From Planctomycetaceae bacterium (GTDB taxonomy: Bacteria; Planctomycetota; MHYJ01; SBBU01), in assembly GCA_005239585.1 (NCBI GenBank), contig SBBU01000332.1, positions 1-16,545 on the forward strand: a stretch of DNA of 16,545 nucleotides, in the 5' to 3' direction. The notes below the pieces were generated by a model. That model saw only the letters and a program-made list of their open reading frames with translations. It ran no database searches and was not told the DNA's origin. Made by a program: the position numbers and the translations under genes. Positions 1 to 6,581 of this stretch are shown piece by piece (the first letter of the stretch is position 1; the number at the start of each line of letters is the position of its first letter).

Positions 1-1
1 A

Positions 2-98
2 GTAATTGTTCAAAAATGTGTGGGAAAAGTTTTAAAATCCATTTCTCGAGCGTAAATCTTCATTTTATAAGCTCGAGCACACATAATTTAACAATTAC
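2..98. repeat. 97-bp imperfect inverted repeat (MITE-like or large hairpin)
   Basis: Bases 2-22 pair with 78-98 as an inverted repeat with 18 of 21 positions complementary (9 bp perfect at 2-10/90-98, 6 bp perfect at 17-22/78-83). Nested inside, CTCGAGC at 45-51 pairs with GCTCGAG at 71-77. All arms nest in the correct order, so the whole segment could fold into one long interrupted stem. No transposase is visible. It may be a miniature inverted-repeat element, the terminator of a gene lying before the window, or a regulatory structure; the sequence does not decide. Confidence 0.5.
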
Positions 99-165
99 GG
101 GGCACACGCGTAAACCCTCAAACAAAATGCATGGAAAAACAGTAATAATAATGTGTTTAAATGTG

Positions 166-171
166 TATACT
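166..171 (+). promoter_or_regulatory. possible -10 element before the toroid array
   Basis: TATACT at 166-171 resembles a sigma-70 -10 box and lies 26 bases before the first start codon. No convincing -35 hexamer is found at 16-18 bp upstream (TAATAA is there instead). This is a weak candidate based on position and one hexamer only. Confidence 0.2.
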
Positions 172-184
172 GATCCAGTGGTTT

Positions 185-190
185 AAGGAG
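185..190 (+). promoter_or_regulatory. Shine-Dalgarno sequence of the first toroid gene
   Basis: AAGGAG at 185-190 is seven bases before the ATG at 198. It fixes that start and is one of the best ribosome-binding sites in the window. Confidence 0.75.
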
Positions 191-197
191 CGCGAGT

Positions 198-1409
198 ATG
201 AAATTCTATGCCGTAGCTATTTTGCTATGCATTTCGATTTTTAATGCCGAGCCATCTACCCGTGCCTCTTTACAGGAAAAGAAGCACGATGATACTTGTC
301 CCAAGTCGTGCAAGGTGTGCGACCCGGCAGTAGAAAAGGTCCTCAAATATATCGTTTCACAGCAAAAAGAGGACGGTAAATGGGTGTCCGATGATCCAAA
401 GGACAAGGAGCCTGATAAAATGGCCCTTTCATATACGGCGCTAAATGGATTCGCACTCTTGGCGAGCGGATCGACAACTAAAGAGGGCCCATATCAGAAG
501 GAACTGGCCAAGGCAAAAAAAGTTGTGTTTGACATGGTAGAAGGTTATGTAAAATCAATGCTGAAAGCCAAGCCGCAAAACTATCCTCCGGGCATTCATT
601 GTGTGAGGCGAGTAGATGTTTCCATCGCCACTTGGTTTTTGGTTCACATGTATCAGATAGAAAAAACTGAAGAATTAAAAGAGTTGCTTGGAAAGGTCAG
701 GGACTTTATTGTCAGAGAGATGTTGGAAAAGCAGGGGGGCTGGAATTATCATGGGCCATTGGCTAAACAAAGTATGACTTTTGTGACAAACAGCAATACA
801 GCGGCCCTTGTTTGCCTCGGACAATTGTGTGATTTACAAGTTGATGATAAAGTGTTTGAGAATGTGCGCAAATGTTATGCAGAATTTTTACAGATTGAGG
901 ATGGCTCTCTTTTTTATTATTTACACGCATACTCTACCAAAGCCAAGCCACAGCCTTCCAAGAAGCTGGCGATCGAGTCTACCGGGAGGACAGTGGCCGG
1001 CCTCTGGACAATGTACCTTTTAGGTATGACAAAGAGTAAAACCTATGAAAAAGCCAAGGCGTTTGTAGATAGTAATCTTGATGATCTCGACAGGTCTCAG
1101 CATGGTCCCTCGTATCACATGCTTATGGGTGCATTGTCATGCTTTTATGGTGACGATAAAAAACTGTGGGAGAAGTACGTTGCAAAGAACCAAGATGCCA
1201 TTTTAAAGGTGCAAAAAGAGGATGGGAGTATACTTTTGGAGCCGCGCAGTGGATCCGACAGGCCTATCGATGGTAAAAGCTTTGGTCCTATCTACACATC
1301 TGCGATCTATGCTCTTATCCTTCAGCTTGGAAAAGGTCATCTGGTATTTGACAAGCTTAAACCGCTAATCATAAATGAAACGCAAGAGAAAAAAGAGAGT
1401 GAGAAATGA
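198..1409 (+). CDS. secreted prenyltransferase/squalene-cyclase-like toroid protein, type A (A1)
   Basis: The 403-residue protein opens with a hydrophobic signal segment (about residues 4-17; cleavage probably near 17-24). A CX3CX2C motif at 34-41 follows. The rest is helical, with recurring Q-x-x-x-G-x-W/S turns at about 55-62, 179-182, 232-237 and 339-344. These resemble the QW repeats of the terpenoid-cyclase/prenyltransferase alpha-alpha toroid fold. The DxDD motif of squalene-hopene cyclase is absent, so a cyclase activity is not supported. QHGPSYH at 301-307 and Cys315 (LSCFY) recur in the two other type A proteins of this array. It is probably periplasmic or extracellular, with unknown ligand or reaction. 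Its stop overlaps the next start (ATGA), implying translational coupling to B1. The start is set by the AAGGAG site seven bases upstream. Confidence 0.8.
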   Translation: MKFYAVAILLCISIFNAEPSTRASLQEKKHDDTCPKSCKVCDPAVEKVLKYIVSQQKEDGKWVSDDPKDKEPDKMALSYTALNGFALLASGSTTKEGPYQKELAKAKKVVFDMVEGYVKSMLKAKPQNYPPGIHCVRRVDVSIATWFLVHMYQIEKTEELKELLGKVRDFIVREMLEKQGGWNYHGPLAKQSMTFVTNSNTAALVCLGQLCDLQVDDKVFENVRKCYAEFLQIEDGSLFYYLHAYSTKAKPQPSKKLAIESTGRTVAGLWTMYLLGMTKSKTYEKAKAFVDSNLDDLDRSQHGPSYHMLMGALSCFYGDDKKLWEKYVAKNQDAILKVQKEDGSILLEPRSGSDRPIDGKSFGPIYTSAIYALILQLGKGHLVFDKLKPLIINETQEKKESEK

Positions 1410-2542
1410 CTTGGAAAATTCTGCTTTTGATCCCTTTCATCTCCCTTGTTGCCTCGGCTGTTCAGCAGGAAGAAAAGGCGGTCTCAGTAAAAGAGTCTGT
1501 AGCCGCTGGAATTAAATTCCTGATTGAAAAACAGAATGTAAAGGGGCAATGGGGAGATGATGATTACAATTGGCGTTTTGGTCACAAGCACCATGCCGGC
1601 ATCTCTGCAATAGCGGTCTTGGCGCTTTGTGCGCTTTCTGATGCAAAGATTGATGGGGCGGGAAAGACGATTTCTGAGGCTATCGATGGGGCTGCCAAAT
1701 GGATTACCGAGTCTTATAAGGTTGGTGATGGCGAAAAGGAGCCTGTTTTTAACAGGGAAAATGTCTTTGTGCTCTTTTGCCTGCTGAAACTCTGTAAAAA
1801 ACAGCCCAGTGAAGAGTTGAAGAACAAAATCGATGAGATCATCAAGGCGTTTGAGGAGAATCAAAACGAAGATGGAGGCTGGGATTATTATGGCATGGGA
1901 AAGGTCGGAAAATACAAAGGCGAATCAGCAATGTTTCTTTCTCCTGCCTCTGTGATCGCTCTTTTGGTGGCCAAGCACGCAGGATTTCAGGTTTCAGATG
2001 AAGTAATTAAAAATGGGGTCAAGTGCGTGAAGAAGGCGCGTCAGAAGGATGGAATCTATTTTTACAAGGGCGAAAAAAATACATTAAAAGAGACTGAAAA
2101 AGGATCGTGCGGACGCAACGTGGTTTGCGAGCTTGCCCTCTTTCTCTACGGTGAAAGTGATAAGGAAAAACTCCAGAGGGCTCTGAGTAATTTCTTTAGA
2201 AACCGTGACTCGCTGGAGAAGAGCAGACATAAAGATAAACCGGGTACTGGAACTCACGATAAATCAAATGAGAGCATTGCGGGTTACTATTACCTTTATG
2301 GGCATTTCTTTGCAGTGCAGGCGCTCCATTTGATTGGCAAGGATGCTGCCATCAATGTGGATAAAACGGAAGAGAATCAGAAAACACCTCAGGAATGTAT
2401 CGAAATGATCAATAAATTTATTGTTGATATACAGAGAAAAGATGGCAGCTGGCTCGACTCCAGGGTCGGTTTCCAATACGCAACCTCAATGGCCCTCTTA
2501 ATCCTCTCTGGTGAACAATTAATCAGCCAATCTAAAAAATAA
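1406..2542 (+). CDS. secreted prenyltransferase-like toroid protein, type B (B1)
   Basis: The 378-residue protein has a clear signal peptide (residues 1-18, likely cleaved after VASA). Helical repeats follow, with QW-like turns at 43-49 (QNVKGQW), 153-159 (QNEDGGW), 213-216 (QKDG) and 343-349 (QRKDGSW). The YLYGHFFAVQAL stretch (297-307) matches YLYGSYYAAVAL in B2, and RDSLEKSR (267-274) matches the YDSLEKAR of B2. It lacks the N-terminal CX3CX2C and the QHGPxYH motif of type A, so it is a distinct subfamily of the same fold. It overlaps A1 by four bases, which suggests the two are made together and may act as a pair. The reaction is unknown. The C-terminal coding end (2525-2542) is part of an 18/20-identical direct repeat seen again at 2814-2833. 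Confidence 0.8.
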   Translation: MTWKILLLIPFISLVASAVQQEEKAVSVKESVAAGIKFLIEKQNVKGQWGDDDYNWRFGHKHHAGISAIAVLALCALSDAKIDGAGKTISEAIDGAAKWITESYKVGDGEKEPVFNRENVFVLFCLLKLCKKQPSEELKNKIDEIIKAFEENQNEDGGWDYYGMGKVGKYKGESAMFLSPASVIALLVAKHAGFQVSDEVIKNGVKCVKKARQKDGIYFYKGEKNTLKETEKGSCGRNVVCELALFLYGESDKEKLQRALSNFFRNRDSLEKSRHKDKPGTGTHDKSNESIAGYYYLYGHFFAVQALHLIGKDAAINVDKTEENQKTPQECIEMINKFIVDIQRKDGSWLDSRVGFQYATSMALLILSGEQLISQSKK

Positions 2543-2544
2543 CA
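2525..2544 (+). repeat. left copy of 20-bp imperfect direct repeat flanking the small gene
   Basis: Bases 2525-2544 match 2814-2833 at 18 of 20 positions, in the same orientation. The left copy contains the last codons and the stop of B1. Together the copies bracket about 270 bp that include the small Cys-containing gene. Confidence 0.6.
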
Positions 2545-2607
2545 TTTGACCATTGTATTCGAAACTTTTGAATCTCCAAGGTATTGCCTAGTAACAGGAA
2601 AGTTCAA

Positions 2608-2805
2608 GTGAGCAAGAGACGTCAAAAGCGGGAAATGCACGGGCTGAACGCAAATGGCATGCTATTTTGTAATCCGCGGGATCGTGAGGCGGCTCACCGA
2701 GCAGACGTTGAAAATATCGCGACGGTGGATCTGTCTTTGGTAAGTTGCAAAAAGTGTCGGACGCTGATGTATCGCACGCGCCGCGAGGCACGACGACACG
2801 ATTGA
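2608..2805 (+). CDS. small basic Cys/His protein, possible zinc-binding (65 aa)
   Basis: From the GTG at 2608 the product is 65 residues. AGGAAAG at 2596-2602 is five bases upstream and favours this start over the TTG at 2584. The N-terminus is very basic (KRRQKRE), followed by FCNPRDREAAHRA (20-32) and then VSCKKC (45-50). The C21, H30 and C47-x2-C50 spacing could bind one zinc ion. No signal peptide is present, unlike its neighbours, so it should be cytoplasmic and possibly binds nucleic acid. Its codon use is richer in CG dinucleotides (for example CGCACGCGCCGCGAG) than the flanking genes, and direct repeats flank it, which suggests it was inserted between B1 and A2. I do not recognise the family with certainty. 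A longer ORF on the other strand (2588-2839) is taken as its shadow. Confidence 0.55.
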   Translation: MSKRRQKREMHGLNANGMLFCNPRDREAAHRADVENIATVDLSLVSCKKCRTLMYRTRREARRHD

Positions 2806-2813
2806 ATTTGCCG

Positions 2814-2833
2814 AGCCAATCTACAAAATAATA
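2814..2833 (+). repeat. right copy of 20-bp imperfect direct repeat flanking the small gene
   Basis: This is the partner of 2525-2544, with 18 of 20 bases identical. It begins nine bases after the small gene's stop codon. The rest of the gap to A2 (2834-2926) shows no gene or strong signal. Confidence 0.6.
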
Positions 2834-2926
2834 CTGCATTAGAATAGCCCTCTGATCGTTATAGATATGAAAGGATACAGGTTTGCAAATGGCAGGGCAA
2901 TGTGGTTAGATAAACTTTTACTATGC

Positions 2927-2932
2927 AAGGAG
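2927..2932 (+). promoter_or_regulatory. Shine-Dalgarno sequence that sets the A2 start
   Basis: AAGGAG at 2927-2932 lies five bases before the ATG at 2938 and inside the reading frame of an earlier ATG at 2923. It therefore selects 2938 as the true start. Confidence 0.75.
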
Positions 2933-2937
2933 AAAAA

Positions 2938-4086
2938 ATGTCCTTAATTGAAAAGCCAAGGGTCAAATATCCAATCGCTTGGTTGTTATCCGGAATGCTC
3001 TTGCTCGTCTCATTTAATGCTGATTCTCAAGAGCATAGCAGTTCTTGCCCCAAGTCTTGTAAAGGGTGTGATCAAGCAGTACAAAAAGCATTGAAATTTA
3101 TTGTTTCTCAGCAGAAAGAGAATGGGGCATGGGAGGAAAAATGGCAGAAGAAAGATAGTGTTCCACCACCCAAGTCGATTGGGGAATGGTCTGTCTTCAC
3201 CTCTCTATACGGATTGGCCCTTGTAGCCAGCGGTTCAACGACAAAAGATGGCCCATACAAGAATGAGATACAAAAGGCAAAGGAGGCCGCAATTGAATAT
3301 GTCAACCAGCACCTTGGAAAGGATCGCGGGGATGCACTTCCCTATGTGATGATGTTTCTTGCCCATGTTTATCATGCGGACAAATCTGATGATTTAAAAA
3401 ATATTCTTGAAAAAATTCGCGATCAGTGGTTGCAGCTTCAGTTAAGCGATGGCGGTTGGGCATATGGCTTTGGAGAAAATCCCAAAAAAGCCACAGGAAA
3501 ACTCTTTGAGGTTACAAGTTCTGTAATTGCACTCTTGACTCTTCGTGAAGCCGGGATCAAGGTTGAAGAGAAGGTTTTTGAAGAGGCACAGAAGTATTAT
3601 GAGGGAAAAACTCGCCAGTCTGACGGCTCATATACATATCACTCTTTTTTTCTAGGTAAAAAGCCGCAGGGCATAGATGCCCCTCCTATTTCGGTTGGCA
3701 GGTCAGTTGCGGCATTATGGCCTCTTTACATATTTGGGCTCTCTGATGCGTTCAAAAAGACAAAGGAATTTTCAGAAAAGAATATCAAGAATGTGGAGTA
3801 CGGTCAACATGGACCTGTTTATCACTTGTTCTGGGCTGGCCTTTCCTGTTATTACACGGAATCAACCCTGTGGAAAAGTTACTGGGATGTTTTCGGTGAA
3901 CGGATCGTCAAGGCGCAATCAGAAGATGGGAGCATCCTGATCAAGTCACACAAGAAACGTGAGGCATGGCCGATAGATGGAATTTACCTCGGTCCCCTCT
4001 GGACAACTTCATGGTATACCATCGTCTTGCAGATTCACAAGGGACACCTTCTTTTTGACAAGATAAAACCCAGGGAATCCAAATAG
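2938..4086 (+). CDS. secreted prenyltransferase-like toroid protein, type A (A2)
   Basis: The 382-residue protein starts at 2938, not at the in-frame ATG at 2923, because AAGGAG precedes 2938. The signal segment is at about 12-30 (cleavage near NADS-Q). CX3CX2C sits at 37-44, QW-like turns at about 57-65, 168-174, 227-232 and 327-332, and QHGPVYH at 290-296. It has exactly four cysteines, C37, C41, C44 and C304, and these are the same four conserved in A1 and A3. ASGSTTKDGPY (98-107) and GHLLFDKIKP (369-378) are further type A signatures shared with A1. No DxDD catalytic motif is present. It is followed by B2 after 48 bases, repeating the A-B order of the first pair. The protein is probably exported, and its molecular role is unknown. 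Confidence 0.8.
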   Translation: MSLIEKPRVKYPIAWLLSGMLLLVSFNADSQEHSSSCPKSCKGCDQAVQKALKFIVSQQKENGAWEEKWQKKDSVPPPKSIGEWSVFTSLYGLALVASGSTTKDGPYKNEIQKAKEAAIEYVNQHLGKDRGDALPYVMMFLAHVYHADKSDDLKNILEKIRDQWLQLQLSDGGWAYGFGENPKKATGKLFEVTSSVIALLTLREAGIKVEEKVFEEAQKYYEGKTRQSDGSYTYHSFFLGKKPQGIDAPPISVGRSVAALWPLYIFGLSDAFKKTKEFSEKNIKNVEYGQHGPVYHLFWAGLSCYYTESTLWKSYWDVFGERIVKAQSEDGSILIKSHKKREAWPIDGIYLGPLWTTSWYTIVLQIHKGHLLFDKIKPRESK

Positions 4087-4134
4087 TTTTTTCAAACGAT
4101 GTCTCATCATATACGTATTACCTTATGAGCACGT

Positions 4135-5298
4135 ATGAAAGGCATTAGGATTTTTTCAGTCTTGGCAGGATTGTTTTATCCGCTTCTCTTCCTGCATGCG
4201 CATGATGAGCAAATGGTGTTGCAGGAAAAGACGCCTACACAGGAACAGGTCAAGGAGACAATGACCAAGGCTGTTAACTATTTGCTCGGAAAACAGGAGC
4301 GTAGCGGCGCCTGGCCAGGTGACCATGGCAGCATGCCTATGAATCTATGGGAACCCAAGTTGGCCCACACTGTAATCGTTGCCAAGGCGTTGCTCTCTAG
4401 TCGTGAGATTGATCCCAAGCGAATCGATGAGGCCTTGACAAAGGTACTGGGATGGCTTGAAAAGTATCAGTCTCCGGGCAGACAGAGTGGAATGCAGTTA
4501 CAGGACAGCGGCTATGGTCATATATTTACCATTGACCTTATGCTTGATCTCTTGGGTTGTGAACAAACTCTGATCACAAAAGAGAATATTCAAAAGATAT
4601 TATCAGAAAGATTAAAATCGCTTGGCACTTCTATGGTCAAGGCCCCAGAAGGTTATGATGGATGGGGTTATCCAAAGGCTCCAACGACATTTTTAACGAG
4701 TTCAGCACTGCTGACACTTTCGCTGGCCAAAGCCTATAAAATAAAGGTTGATAACAAGCTGGTCGAGAGCTCTGTAAAAATGCTCAAGGATATGGAGATT
4801 CATCCCTTTTACTATCTCTATGAGGTTATGCACCTAAAAGGCGACAAGTTTGCAAAGATAAGACAGCCTGAATATGTGGAAGGGGGTATCGCAAGGGTCT
4901 GTTCAATCACGTTGGGTTTGTATTTGAACGGTGAAAAGAAAAAAGAAGATGTTGCCAAGGCAGTTGAGATATTCTTCAAATATTATGACTCGCTGGAAAA
5001 GGCAAGAAAAAAAGGCGGCAACACAAAGATAAAACATATTAATGAACTGCATGGGGTGGCACCATACTTTTATCTTTATGGCAGCTACTATGCTGCAGTT
5101 GCCCTGAGATATGTGCCTGAAGAGATACGCAAAAAATATATCCCGCTGATGCAAGAGGAGCTCTGTAAGATTCAAAGTAAGGAAGGAACGTGGATAGACT
5201 TTCACTACATAGGCCGTGTTTACGGCACAGGAATGGGATTACTGGCGCTTTCAGAGCTGGAAAAAAGTCCGATTGAACAGAAAGGAAGCGAGAAATGA
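4135..5298 (+). CDS. secreted prenyltransferase-like toroid protein, type B (B2)
   Basis: The 387-residue protein has a signal peptide at residues 1-22 (hydrophobic 6-20, cleavage near HAH-D). QW-like turns occur at 54-60 (QERSGAW), 347-353 (QSKEGTW) and a GWGYP turn at 177-180. YLYGSYYAAVAL (313-324) and YYDSLEKAR (283-291) are shared with B1, marking it as type B. No CX3CX2C or QHGPxYH is present. B1 and B2 are clearly diverged, so the duplication is not recent. No Shine-Dalgarno sequence is evident before the ATG. It ends 15 bases before A3. An ATGA overlaps its stop as at the A1/B1 junction, but that frame is open for only ten codons. Confidence 0.8.
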   Translation: MKGIRIFSVLAGLFYPLLFLHAHDEQMVLQEKTPTQEQVKETMTKAVNYLLGKQERSGAWPGDHGSMPMNLWEPKLAHTVIVAKALLSSREIDPKRIDEALTKVLGWLEKYQSPGRQSGMQLQDSGYGHIFTIDLMLDLLGCEQTLITKENIQKILSERLKSLGTSMVKAPEGYDGWGYPKAPTTFLTSSALLTLSLAKAYKIKVDNKLVESSVKMLKDMEIHPFYYLYEVMHLKGDKFAKIRQPEYVEGGIARVCSITLGLYLNGEKKKEDVAKAVEIFFKYYDSLEKARKKGGNTKIKHINELHGVAPYFYLYGSYYAAVALRYVPEEIRKKYIPLMQEELCKIQSKEGTWIDFHYIGRVYGTGMGLLALSELEKSPIEQKGSEK

Positions 5299-5327
5299 CA
5301 AAGAGTATCAAGGATGTCGCTGCTTAA
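5295..5327 (+). other. ten-codon mini-ORF at the B2/A3 junction
   Basis: ATG at 5295 overlaps the B2 stop (ATGA, as at the A1/B1 junction) and reads MTKSIKDVAA before TAA at 5325-5327. The A3 start at 5314 lies inside it in another frame. It may be a relic of an ancestral coupled start lost by a frameshift, or a coupling mini-ORF. Its size makes chance possible. Confidence 0.3.
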
Positions 5328-6477
5328 AAATCAAAGCAAGTTATATATTGCGCTGATTAGCGTTCTTATTGTTGTTGGGGCAACACAAGAGAAAAGTAAA
5401 ATCGTAGAGCACAGTCAATCATGCCCGAAAAAGTGCGAGCCGTGCGACAATGCGATAGTCAAGGCGTTAAAATTCCTGGTTTCTAACCAGCGAAAGGATG
5501 GCTCTTGGGGACAAGATGGCAAACACGTAAACACCGGCAGTGCTCCCTCTGTATTGCGCAATGATAACTATATCTTGGCTAATACCGCCCTTGTCGGACT
5601 TGGGCTCTATGCAAGCGGTTCGACAACAAAAGAGGGTCAATATCAGAGGGAGTTGGGTCTGGCACAAGAGGCTGCAATGAAATTGACCCGGAAGATTGTC
5701 GATGCCAATGATCGCTATATGTTTCAATCGCTGCCCTATGCAGTCTTTTTCCTTGCAAGTGTTTATCAGACGGAAAAATCGGACAATCTGAAAAAGTTAC
5801 TGGAGGATGTGAGGGATTATTTCATCAAGGTTCAATGCAAGTCGGGCGGCTGGAACTATCGCAATGAGAAGAACAATATGATCTTCCAGACGAACGTCTT
5901 TATGCTCGCGATTTTGCTTCTTAAGCATACAGGAATCAAAATTGAAGAAAAGGTATTCGAAGGTGCCAGACAGGCCTATCAGCTCAAGGACAAGTACTCT
6001 GGTCAGGCAGATGACGGCGGTTATACCTATGGTCATGGGATAGGGGATAGAAATTTACCGCCAGCAAGCGTTGGTCGAACTGTTGGGGCTCTTCTGCCTA
6101 TGCATCTCCTTGGACTCTCAAAGAGCACGAATTTTACAAATGCAGTAGAATTTTCAAAAAAGAACATGGAGAATCTGGACAACGCACAGCATGGACCGTC
6201 CTATCACCTTTTTCTCGGCGGATTGTCCTGTTATTTTCTAAAGAACGACGAACTTTGGATGAAATACTGGCAGAACTTTCGCGATCCTATATCAAGTGCA
6301 CAAAAGGAGGATGGCAGCATCATGATTAAACCCCGTAAAGATGCCTATATCCCTCTCGATGACAAGAGAGATCAAATGGGGCCCATTTACACCACCCCGC
6401 AATACGCCACAATTTTACTCCTCCATAAGGACAATCTTTTGTTCCATCAACTAACAGTATCAGGCAAAAAGGAATAA
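5314..6477 (+). CDS. secreted prenyltransferase-like toroid protein, type A (A3)
   Basis: The 387-residue protein has a signal segment at about 9-24 (cleavage near GAT-QE). CX3CX2C lies at 37-44, the same residue numbers as in A2. QW-like turns occur at about 59-65, 174-180 and 330-335, with QHGPSYH at 292-298 and Cys306 (LSCYF). It also has ASGSTTKEGQY (100-110). The C-terminal NLLFHQL (374-380) is a weaker form of the HLxFDKxKP seen in A1 and A2. AAGG directly abuts the ATG, so ribosome recognition may depend on coupling with B2 fifteen bases upstream. No type B partner follows; the next gene is the GH2 enzyme. The function is unknown and a cyclase activity is not supported because DxDD is absent. 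Confidence 0.8.
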   Translation: MSLLKNQSKLYIALISVLIVVGATQEKSKIVEHSQSCPKKCEPCDNAIVKALKFLVSNQRKDGSWGQDGKHVNTGSAPSVLRNDNYILANTALVGLGLYASGSTTKEGQYQRELGLAQEAAMKLTRKIVDANDRYMFQSLPYAVFFLASVYQTEKSDNLKKLLEDVRDYFIKVQCKSGGWNYRNEKNNMIFQTNVFMLAILLLKHTGIKIEEKVFEGARQAYQLKDKYSGQADDGGYTYGHGIGDRNLPPASVGRTVGALLPMHLLGLSKSTNFTNAVEFSKKNMENLDNAQHGPSYHLFLGGLSCYFLKNDELWMKYWQNFRDPISSAQKEDGSIMIKPRKDAYIPLDDKRDQMGPIYTTPQYATILLLHKDNLLFHQLTVSGKKE

Positions 6478-6520
6478 GTTGCCTGTCAATGCGCTGTAAG
6501 CTTGCCTTTCAATTTTGCAG

Positions 6521-6549
6521 CTAACCTTGGACTGGTAAGTGAAGGTTAG
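6521..6549 (+). repeat. 8-bp-stem hairpin between A3 and the GH2 gene
   Basis: CTAACCTT at 6521-6528 and AAGGTTAG at 6542-6549 form a perfect 8-bp inverted repeat around a 13-base loop. No T-run follows, so it is not a typical intrinsic terminator. It could be an RNA stability or processing element at the end of the toroid array. Confidence 0.4.
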
Positions 6550-6581
6550 ACACGGTTGCACTCGTCACATTAGTTGATATC

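Noticed and set aside
216..245. Lipoprotein signal (lipobox) in A1 (LLC at residue 11) and in the esterase (LLCG at residue 15)
   Set aside because: Residues before the Cys do not fit the L-[ASTVI]-[GAS]-C pattern, and in A1 the Cys is in the middle of the hydrophobic segment.
297..323. CX3CX2C in type A proteins as a radical SAM iron-sulfur motif
   Set aside because: The spacing matches radical SAM, but it lies directly after a signal peptide in an all-helical toroid with no TIM-barrel motifs, and radical SAM enzymes are cytoplasmic. Structural metal or disulfide use is more likely.
2588..2839. 83-codon minus-strand ORF opposite the small Cys/His gene
   Set aside because: The plus-strand frame has a good ribosome site and a Cys/His pattern; the minus frame has neither.
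198..6477. Squalene-hopene cyclase or protein prenyltransferase function for the toroid proteins
   Set aside because: The QW-like repeats fit the fold, but DxDD is missing and the proteins are about 380 residues with signal peptides, unlike the roughly 630-residue membrane-bound cyclases.
198..6477. Alpha-2-macroglobulin-type thioester domain (also an alpha/alpha toroid)
   Set aside because: No CGEQ or similar thioester motif is present in any of the five proteins.
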